From Rubrobacter aplysinae (GTDB lineage Bacteria; Actinomycetota; Rubrobacteria; Rubrobacterales; Rubrobacteraceae), in the NCBI RefSeq assembly GCF_001029505.1, contig NZ_LEKH01000002.1, positions 276,902 through 340,901 on the forward strand: a stretch of DNA of 64,000 bases, read 5' to 3'. Of this stretch, positions 58,705-64,000 are shown one piece after another. Position 1 is the stretch's first letter; each line of letters opens with the position of its first letter. A program made the translations under genes and the position numbers. A model generated the notes under the pieces. The model was given only the letters and a program-made list of their open reading frames with translations, was not told where the DNA came from and did not search any database.

Positions 58705-59177
58705 TGCCGGGACGCTTCACCGCCAGGACCGACGAGCCGTTCGTGGTCTTCATTATAGGTCTGCGGATAAACCGGTTCCGCGACTTCCGCAAGTGGGTGC
58801 CCACGGCCAGCGCCATGGGTCCGATGCTGCGAGAGCTCTACCGGCATCCCGAGAAGGGCTTCCTCCATGCACAGACCTACCTTGGCTGGCGCGAGGTAAT
58901 GTTGGTCCAGTACTGGCGCTCTTTTGAGGATCTGGAACACTTCGCCCGTAGCCCCGAAGACCCGCACATGCCCGCGTGGCAGCGCTTCAACAGGGAAGCC
59001 CGGCAGAGCGGGAGCGTGGGCATCTGGCACGAGACCTACCTAATCGAGCCGGGACATTACGAGGCCATCTACGCAAACATGCCGGAGTTCGGGCTGGCAA
59101 AGGCTACGGAGCATGTTCCGGCGGTCGGAGGCCGGGAGACCGCCCGCCGCCGTCTGCTAAGAGAGCGGCAGACGTAG
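58692..59177 (+). CDS. DUF4188 family protein
   Basis: A 161-residue soluble protein with the DUF4188 pattern: GRFTARTDEPFVVFIIGLRINRFRDFRKW, EKGFLHAQTYLGWREVMLVQYWRSFEDLEHFAR and GIWHETYLI. The fold is predicted to be a ferredoxin-like (Dabb-type) monooxygenase barrel; no activity is established. ATG 58692 is preceded by GGAGAGGAGCG. It is the last gene of the PadR-flanked operon and could be an effector of the stress the regulator senses. Confidence 0.85.
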   Translation: MARVMPGRFTARTDEPFVVFIIGLRINRFRDFRKWVPTASAMGPMLRELYRHPEKGFLHAQTYLGWREVMLVQYWRSFEDLEHFARSPEDPHMPAWQRFNREARQSGSVGIWHETYLIEPGHYEAIYANMPEFGLAKATEHVPAVGGRETARRRLLRERQT

Positions 59178-59565
59178 AGCCTTCCGCATCGTGCTCACGC
59201 CAGAGGGCGAGGCGAGCGTGGAGCTAGTAGGAACGTAGCGAGCCGAGAGCGGGTGATACTAGCTCCGGGTCTCGGATGGGTCGGTTTCGTGACGGTGTAC
59301 TTGCCGACCGAGGTTTTGCTCCCGTCATCTAGTCTTACCACGTAGCCGAATTGAACGGTTGGTGCCTGAACACCGTCCACTAGCGTACTGCCGATGCTCC
59401 CTTTGGGTCCAAACTTAGTGCGGACTGATGGCAGAGCTTCGCTCCCGTCAGAAACGCCGGTTACTGCACCTGTCTCGAATCTGCAGTGGAGAGCGTAATC
59501 CAGACGGTCGCTCAATGCGTAGCGATGTAGGATAACCCTGGGAGTTTAGAGGATCGTTAGAATCA
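59178..59565. other. 388-base region without a firm gene; possible minus-strand ORF
   Basis: A 106-codon minus-strand frame (59195-59515, TTG start) contains GPKGSIGSTLVDGVQAPTVQFGYVVRLDDGSKTSVGKYTV, which looks protein-like rather than random, but has no recognisable family and no ribosome binding site. It may be a gene fragment. The rest of the region shows nothing. Confidence 0.35.
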
Positions 59566-60843
59566 ATGGAGTTACCAGACCTTGAGAAACTGGAGAAACC
59601 ACTAGCTTTGGAGACTTGCGAACCTATGAAGCCTACGAACCTTACGAGCTTTGTGAGCCTCACCTCCACACTCCCCTCTAGCTACCGCCGGGCGGCTTTG
59701 ATTATCCTCTTAGTATGTTCTCTAGGGCTCCTTGCGGGTTGTGGCGAACAGGCCGCGAGCCCGGAAGACAACGCAGTCGAAGAGGACAACGCAGCCGGTG
59801 AGACCCAGCAAACCCAGCAACCTTCCGAAGACCCCGACCAGCCACAAGAGCAGACCCAAGGCTCCGAACCCTCTAACAGCTCCAACGAAGGTAATGATGG
59901 TAATGGAAGCTCGGACGCGAACTCCGACCAACAAGAGAGCCAACAGGCGCCGGAGCAATCTCAACAGGACCAGCAGCTCGCAACTATCGGCGACGAGGTG
60001 AGCGTCGGCGAGGTGAGCTACACCGTTACGGACGCCGAGCGTGTCAGCCGCCTGGAGGACCCTTACGGCCTTGACGAGCCGCTCACAGGCAACTTCATGG
60101 TGCTCTCCTTTACCTTTACCAACAACTCTAGCGAACCCGTAACGGTCTCCGACTTGGGGCTGTACCTCTACGACGGTGAAGGCAACCGCTACGAGACCGA
60201 CTCAGACGCCGCCTTTTACCTGCCCGACGAGACGGCGCTGTACATGGTCGATCGGGTGAACCCGGGCCTTAGCCGGGACGTACAGACCATCTACGAGATA
60301 CCGCCCGGAGCCGGTGACTTCGAGCTAGAGGTGAGTTCGGGGTTCCTAGGTAACGATACCGCCCGCATAGATTTGGAGTCCCAGGAATCCCAACAAGCTT
60401 CGGACTCCTCCGGGGAGGATAGCGCCCCGCTCACCGGCTCCCCAACGGAGATAGAAGAGGATGTTCGGTTAGCGGTCGAGGGCTACTACGAGGCCGTGAA
60501 CGCCGGTGACTGGAGCTACACCTACGCCCACCGCGACTCTCGCACCCAGTCCGCCTTTACCGAAGAGGAGTGGGCCAGGAGAAATGGGTGGTTCGAGGAC
60601 ACGAACTCCACCACTACCGAACTCGTGAGTGTGGACCTCGACGAGAGCACGCTTTCTTCGGAGCAGCCCATAGCAAACGTAGAACGAGAGCTAACGATAG
60701 ACGCCACCGGCTACAGCGAGATCCGCGAGACGACCTTCGTCTACGAGGACGGCATGTGGGTCGTGCAGTACCCCGAAGGCGGGATGCCGCTGTACATGCC
60801 GGATGCGACCTTCGAGGAGTTCGTCCGAGCCAACAGTAGCTAA
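59566..60843 (+). CDS. DUF4352-like lipoprotein with an additional C-terminal domain
   Basis: A secreted lipoprotein: the signal ends LLVCSLGLLAGC. Then comes a Gln/Ser/Asn-rich linker (residues about 60-135). An immunoglobulin-like DUF4352/Telomeric-repeat-binding-like domain follows (about 140-270: VSVGEVSYTVTDAERVSR, NFMVLSFTFTNNSSEPVTVSDL). A C-terminal domain (about 295-425) contains VRLAVEGYYEAVNAGDWSYTYAH, an NTF2-like helix pattern. ATG 59626 is an alternative start closer to the signal peptide. The first 30 codons are a 9-base repeat. Confidence 0.78.
   Translation: MELPDLEKLEKPLALETCEPMKPTNLTSFVSLTSTLPSSYRRAALIILLVCSLGLLAGCGEQAASPEDNAVEEDNAAGETQQTQQPSEDPDQPQEQTQGSEPSNSSNEGNDGNGSSDANSDQQESQQAPEQSQQDQQLATIGDEVSVGEVSYTVTDAERVSRLEDPYGLDEPLTGNFMVLSFTFTNNSSEPVTVSDLGLYLYDGEGNRYETDSDAAFYLPDETALYMVDRVNPGLSRDVQTIYEIPPGAGDFELEVSSGFLGNDTARIDLESQESQQASDSSGEDSAPLTGSPTEIEEDVRLAVEGYYEAVNAGDWSYTYAHRDSRTQSAFTEEEWARRNGWFEDTNSTTTELVSVDLDESTLSSEQPIANVERELTIDATGYSEIRETTFVYEDGMWVVQYPEGGMPLYMPDATFEEFVRANSS
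59581..59661 (+). repeat. 9-base degenerate repeat at the 5' end of the lipoprotein gene
   Basis: Nine units: CTTGAGAAA, CTGGAGAAA, CCACTAGCT, TTGGAGACT, TGCGAACCT, ATGAAGCCT, ACGAACCTT, ACGAGCTTT, GTGAGCCTC. It spans both candidate start codons. Confidence 0.75.
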
Positions 60844-61179
60844 ATAGCTAAAGGCGGCTGTTTAAGGCGACCAAGAGCAGTCAGAAAAGCAGCTAGCGGC
60901 GACCAGAACTCTCTGCCTACTGAAAACTACCCTAGTTACTTCTATAGAAACGTTTAGGTCCATCTTCCAAAGCTCTCACCGTCTCCTTGACCTGGCGCTC
61001 GTAGCCTTCATTGAGAACCTTGCAGAGGATCCTGTCTGCCCACGCCTACATCTAACAGTCCTCGCGCTTCCGCTCCGAGGCGACACGTTTTCGTTACCGG
61101 ATACGGTGAGACCATCCGGCAGTACCTCGAAGGTTAGAGGTTTTCTGGGCCCGCGGAGGCAGCCTGAGAGCGGCTACCT
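60844..61179. other. Gene-free region
   Basis: Between the lipoprotein and the small 62-residue protein. No gene, strong hairpin or repeat is evident; composition is somewhat lower in GC near 60900-61050. Confidence 0.5.
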
Positions 61180-61368
61180 CTACCATCCTCTGGGGGGCTC
61201 TATCTTTTTTACGCCCTTGCTCTTGGGGATGGTCGTGTAGCGCGGGTTATCGCCTTTTTGGGTCTGGACGTGGTAGCTCTCTCCGTCGGTGGAGATTACC
61301 TTGCCCTGGTCCTTGCCCAGCACCCCGGGCCAGCTGATCCAGTCCCCGATCCTGATCTCCTCGATCAT
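61180..61368 (-). CDS. Small SH3-like protein, 62 residues, unknown
   Basis: ATG 61368 has CGGAGG about 11 bases upstream. The protein IRIGDWISWPGVLGKDQGKVIS...YHVQTQKG is beta-rich with a KOW/SH3-like pattern. It is monocistronic on the minus strand. No family recognised. Confidence 0.65.
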   Translation of the reverse strand: MIEEIRIGDWISWPGVLGKDQGKVISTDGESYHVQTQKGDNPRYTTIPKSKGVKKIEPPRGW

Positions 61369-61446
61369 TGCAGTCTATCCTCCGTGTTCGCTCCCTCTAC
61401 CCACCCCACATTATAGGACGTGTGCGGGGCCGATACGAGGCCGGCG

Positions 61447-61662
61447 CTATCCCTGGCTCCCCTGATTCTTCAGGGCGTCCACCACCTCCTGCGGGCTCCC
61501 GTACTCGCCCTCCGGAAGGCGCTGCTGCAGCTGGCTTATCACCATCCCTGGCGCGCCGTTCTCCTGCAGCTTGTTCAGGGCGTCCTCTTTGCCTATGGGG
61601 AACTCTATGCCCTCGATGTACTTCTCCAGCCCGCCCGGCAGGTATTTGCGAATGAAATCCAC
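61447..61662 (-). CDS. DUF2795-like small protein, 71 residues
   Basis: GTG 61662 has TAGGAG upstream. DFIRKYLPGGLEKYIEGIEFPIGKEDALNKLQENGAPGMVISQLQQ resembles the DUF2795 domain, a short helical domain often found in actinobacterial small proteins. Function unknown. Confidence 0.8.
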   Translation of the reverse strand: MDFIRKYLPGGLEKYIEGIEFPIGKEDALNKLQENGAPGMVISQLQQRLPEGEYGSPQEVVDALKNQGSQG

Positions 61663-61738
61663 GTTGCGGCTCCTATCTCTGGCTTTACAGATGGCACTAT
61701 CTGCACCTTACCCCTACTCTAACAGCCCGCGTCCGATA

Positions 61739-63370
61739 CTAGCGGCGGGCCGTGGGGACTATACGCTTCATGGCGTTGCGGAAGTCGTACTCGGTGACGG
61801 TAAGGCCGTCCACGTCGGCCGCGGAGACCGGACGCGAGACGTCCTTGAGATCCACCGAGCGCCGCAGGCAGGCCATCGCGGCCTCCCGGCACAGCGCCTC
61901 TATGTCCGCCCCGGAGTAGCCGCCGATGGAACGGGCCACATCTTCAAGGTTCATGCCGGGGGCGAGCGGCATGCGGCGGGAGTGGATGCGCAGGATGTTC
62001 GTCCGGCCGGCCTCGTCCGGCAGCCCGACGCGCACCTCGTGGTCGAAGCGTCCCGGACGCCGGAGCGCCGGGTCCACGGACGACGGCCGGTTGGTCGTCG
62101 CCACGACGCAGACCCGGCCCAGTTCCGAGAGGCCGTCCATCAGGGAGAGTAGCTGGGAGACGAGGGTGGCCTCGAAGCTCTCGCTGGCAGAGTCGCGGGC
62201 CGAGGCGAAGGAGTCGAGCTCATCGAAGAGGATGATCGCCGGGGAGCGGTTCTTGGCCTCGGCGAAGATGTTTCGCAGGCGGGCCTCGCTCTGGCCCCAG
62301 TACTTGTTCAGGATCTCCGGCCCCGAAACGGCTATGAAGTGCGCCCCGGTCTCGCGGGCCACGGCGCGGGCCAGGAGCGTCTTGCCGGTGCCCGGCGGTC
62401 CGTGCAGCAGGACGCCCCGGTGGGGCTTTATGCCGAGCCTCTCGAAAAGCGCCGGGTTCGTGACCGGGAGCTCCACGGCCTCCCGGATCAGGGTTATCGC
62501 CTCGTCCATGCCGCCGACGTCCTCGTAGCGGGTGTCGGGCACGTTTCGGGTCCCGGCGCCCCCTCCCGGGGCCGCGGCGGGCGCTCCCCGCAGGTTCCGG
62601 GCGAAACGCTCCACCAAGCTCTCGCCGCCCGCGCCGTCCCTCCGGGGCTCGGGGGCACTGTTCTCCCTGGTGCCCCTGGTATCCTTGGTATCTTTGGCGA
62701 CCGACCAGCCGGAGACGTCCCCCCCGCCCCGGTAGCGCCAGCCCTCGTCGCGGTTCGGATCTATGGTCTCCGGCAGCCGAGCGATGGTCTCGGCCACGGC
62801 GTCGAGGTCGAGTATCGGGCAGTGGGCGCAGGGCCCGAGGTCGGTGAGGACGCGGTCGGTTATCCTCTCGCGGTCAACCCGGAAGACGCCGTCCGCTCCC
62901 ATCTCTCCAAAGGTGTACCAGGAGTTCTTCGTGGCGTGCTCGTTGTCGTAGACGTGGATCTGCTTGCAGCCGAACATCTGACGCCCGGCCAGACCGGGCG
63001 GAGTACACCACTCCTCCTCGGGCAGGCCGGCGCGCTGCTTTCTGAAGAAGCACCGCAGCCCCTCGCGCAGCTCTTCGACCGGCACCTCCTCGCCGTCCAC
63101 GGCGTACCCGGCAGCCTCGCCCCGCAGCAGCTCCATGAGCTGGTCCAGCTCGCCCCAGCCTTCGGGAAGACCGATCTCGACCGCAGCCTCCGGCAGGCCG
63201 GAGCCGTTCGGAGAGTTCGGAGACTCCGAAACGTCCGGCGCGTAGGAGCGGTAGCTGGGATCTGCGGCCGCCAGAGAGGCGGCCCGCCTAGTGGGGCCTT
63301 CGGTCCGGATCGGGAACGTGACCTCGACCTTCACGGCCCACCCGCCGGGATCGTCAGGCCGGTTGGGCAC
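61739..63370 (-). CDS. AAA+ ATPase (CDC48/proteasomal-ATPase-like) with a novel cysteine-containing N-domain
   Basis: A 543-residue protein with one AAA+ module (about 285-540): GPPGTGKTLLARAVA, IILFDELDSF, RRPGRFDHEV and YSGADIEALCREA are the Walker A, Walker B, arginine-finger region and sensor 2 parts. The N-terminal 250 residues include RCFFRKQRAG, CTPPGLAGRQMFGCKQIHVYD and CAHCPILDLDA, four or more cysteines that may bind a metal, then a repeat-coded Lys/Thr linker. GTG 63370 is the frame start; GTG 63334 (VKVEVTFPIRTEG) may be the true one. It probably remodels proteins; substrates unknown. Confidence 0.85.
   Translation of the reverse strand: MPNRPDDPGGWAVKVEVTFPIRTEGPTRRAASLAAADPSYRSYAPDVSESPNSPNGSGLPEAAVEIGLPEGWGELDQLMELLRGEAAGYAVDGEEVPVEELREGLRCFFRKQRAGLPEEEWCTPPGLAGRQMFGCKQIHVYDNEHATKNSWYTFGEMGADGVFRVDRERITDRVLTDLGPCAHCPILDLDAVAETIARLPETIDPNRDEGWRYRGGGDVSGWSVAKDTKDTRGTRENSAPEPRRDGAGGESLVERFARNLRGAPAAAPGGGAGTRNVPDTRYEDVGGMDEAITLIREAVELPVTNPALFERLGIKPHRGVLLHGPPGTGKTLLARAVARETGAHFIAVSGPEILNKYWGQSEARLRNIFAEAKNRSPAIILFDELDSFASARDSASESFEATLVSQLLSLMDGLSELGRVCVVATTNRPSSVDPALRRPGRFDHEVRVGLPDEAGRTNILRIHSRRMPLAPGMNLEDVARSIGGYSGADIEALCREAAMACLRRSVDLKDVSRPVSAADVDGLTVTEYDFRNAMKRIVPTARR
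62665..62700 (-). repeat. 9-base repeat in the linker of the AAA+ protein
   Basis: Forward units CCCTGGTGC, CCCTGGTAT, CCTTGGTAT, CTTTGGCGA; on the minus strand they code AKDTKDTRGTR. Confidence 0.7.
63206..63241 (-). repeat. 9-base repeat in the N-terminal part of the AAA+ gene
   Basis: Units GTTCGGAGA, GTTCGGAGA, CTCCGAAAC, GTCCGGCGC, coding SESPNSPNG-type residues on the minus strand. Confidence 0.7.
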
Positions 63371-63394
63371 TTTAGACTCTTTAGAGCCTTTAGA
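63368..63394 (-). repeat. 9-base repeat at the AAA+ start codon
   Basis: Units CACTTTAGA, CTCTTTAGA, GCCTTTAGA. The first overlaps the GTG start of the AAA+ frame at 63370-63368; the others lie upstream of it. Confidence 0.75.
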
Positions 63395-63484
63395 ATCGTC
63401 GCGTCGGGCATCCTCACCATAGCGCCTGATTCTAAACCACGGCTCGCGCCACCGTCGTCCGTGGCCAACAGCCTTTACGGGACT

Positions 63485-63988
63485 CTAGGAAACTTCCTTT
63501 TCTCCGCCGAGATCCCGGCTAAGATCCCGGCTAAAGAAAGCGTAACGCTCGCCGCTGCGGCTCGTGATCTCACCCTTCCTCTCCCAGCCCATGCTCTCGA
63601 AGAACGGGGCGGCCCCACGCTCGTCGGGTAGCGTGACCAGCTCTAGCCTGTCGAGCCCGGCCTTGCGCGCCAGCTCCTCGTAGGTCTCGAAGAGCCGGCC
63701 CCCGACGCCCCGTCCCCGCAGCCCGTGATCCACCGCCACGTAGGCCAGAAACCCGACTCGCTCCCCGTCTCGCACGGCGGCGTCCTGCTTCCCGCCCGCC
63801 GCGTAGCCCAGGGAGCGCAAAATCCCCCGCAGGTAGCGCAGCAGCCGCGTCCGCAACAGCTCTAACGCCAGGCCGGGCCTCCCGACGGACCGGCGCAGGG
63901 TGCTCAGGGCGAGACCGGGACCGTGCCGGCGCACGAGATACGAGTAGTGCGCCCCGGTGTCGAAGGTGCCTATCAGCACGCCGCCCAC
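63485..63988 (-). CDS. GNAT acetyltransferase, apparently missing its N-terminal part
   Basis: GNAT motif A is present: VGFLAYVAVDHGLRGRGVGGRLFETYEEL, and GWERKGEI ends it. The sequence ahead, GVLIGTFDTGAHYSYLVRRHGPGLAL, normally lies in the middle of such proteins, after the first strands of the fold. In frame upstream a TAG occurs at 64000-63998, so the N-terminal strands are absent in this frame. GTG 63988 or 63979 could start a short protein; GGAGGG precedes both. It may be truncated or frameshifted beyond the window edge. Confidence 0.6.
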   Translation of the reverse strand: MGGVLIGTFDTGAHYSYLVRRHGPGLALSTLRRSVGRPGLALELLRTRLLRYLRGILRSLGYAAGGKQDAAVRDGERVGFLAYVAVDHGLRGRGVGGRLFETYEELARKAGLDRLELVTLPDERGAAPFFESMGWERKGEITSRSGERYAFFSRDLSRDLGGEKEVS

Positions 63989-64000
63989 CCCCTCCGACTA

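Noticed and set aside
5177..63394. 9-base arrays as CRISPR repeats
   Set aside because: Units are 9 bases with no spacers; CRISPR repeats are 23-47 bases with unique spacers, and no cas genes are present.
62339..63631. 430-codon plus-strand frame over the AAA+ gene
   Set aside because: Shadow of the AAA+ gene; no domain.
1..64000. tRNA or rRNA genes
   Set aside because: I looked for TPsiC-arm-like GGTTCGAATCC and rRNA landmarks and found none; a tRNAscan-SE run would be decisive.

Overview
The window is one contiguous piece of a high-GC bacterial chromosome, most likely an actinomycete of the Rubrobacter type. This is a judgement from gene content, not a search. The gene set includes an F420-dependent oxidoreductase, an IclR regulator divergent from leuCD, a class E sortase, lipoproteins, a phasin, a GSMT/SDMT betaine pathway, a PF09818 ATPase, frequent GTG/TTG starts with GGAGG-type ribosome binding sites, and several genes with a -10 box directly before the start codon. 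I see no rRNA, tRNA, CRISPR array, transposase or integrase.

Layout. 1-9.8 kb: a modification-dependent SRA-HNH nuclease, signal peptidase I, a DinG-type helicase, membrane proteins (AI-2E family, YihY, YetF), a phasin with a clear promoter and terminator, and a PAS-GAF-PP2C phosphatase. 9.8-13 kb: an accessory stretch holding a phasin relic, an AT-rich PIN/sigma-4 fusion, and a VapBC-type pair lying between two decayed leuD 3' ends. 13-18 kb: PfpI, a formaldehyde-dehydrogenase-like enzyme, leuCD and a divergent IclR regulator with two matching operators. 18-27.7 kb: an AT-rich membrane-anchored Mrr nuclease, trpS, and a LysR-flanked operon (amine oxidase, frameshifted M24 protein, Rieske oxygenase, aldehyde dehydrogenase) that looks like quaternary-amine catabolism. 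27.9-34.7 kb: a PF09818 ATPase, a three-gene secreted polysaccharide-processing cassette and a cyclophilin. 34.8-46.7 kb: glycine betaine synthesis (GSMT, SDMT), malQ, an intact and a decayed signal peptidase, an unusual CDF transporter, PAP2, PolX, a decayed SMR gene, trxB and an intact SMR (Gdx-like) exporter. 46.7-51.4 kb: ahcY joined to a complete ECF transporter. 51.6-64 kb: an amidohydrolase, sortase, F420 enzyme, Eis-like acetyltransferase, a PadR regulator with two consensus operators facing a small operon, a DUF4352-like lipoprotein, small proteins, an AAA+ ATPase and an acetyltransferase lacking its N-terminal part.

How the genes fit together. Methyl-group chemistry recurs. GSMT/SDMT make betaine from glycine and release S-adenosylhomocysteine, which AhcY recycles. 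The Rieske oxygenase and amine oxidase would strip methyl groups and release formaldehyde, which the FdhA-like enzyme could oxidise. Defence or stress genes (SRA-HNH, PIN fusion, VapBC, Mrr) sit in the first 19 kb.

Two window-wide patterns stand out. First, short degenerate repeats with a 9-base period occur at more than a dozen places, mostly at gene ends, termini, linkers and intergenic edges. Second, several genes have a decayed partial copy nearby (phasin, leuD twice, signal peptidase, SMR, DUF4188). Neither pattern is explained by ordinary gene annotation.
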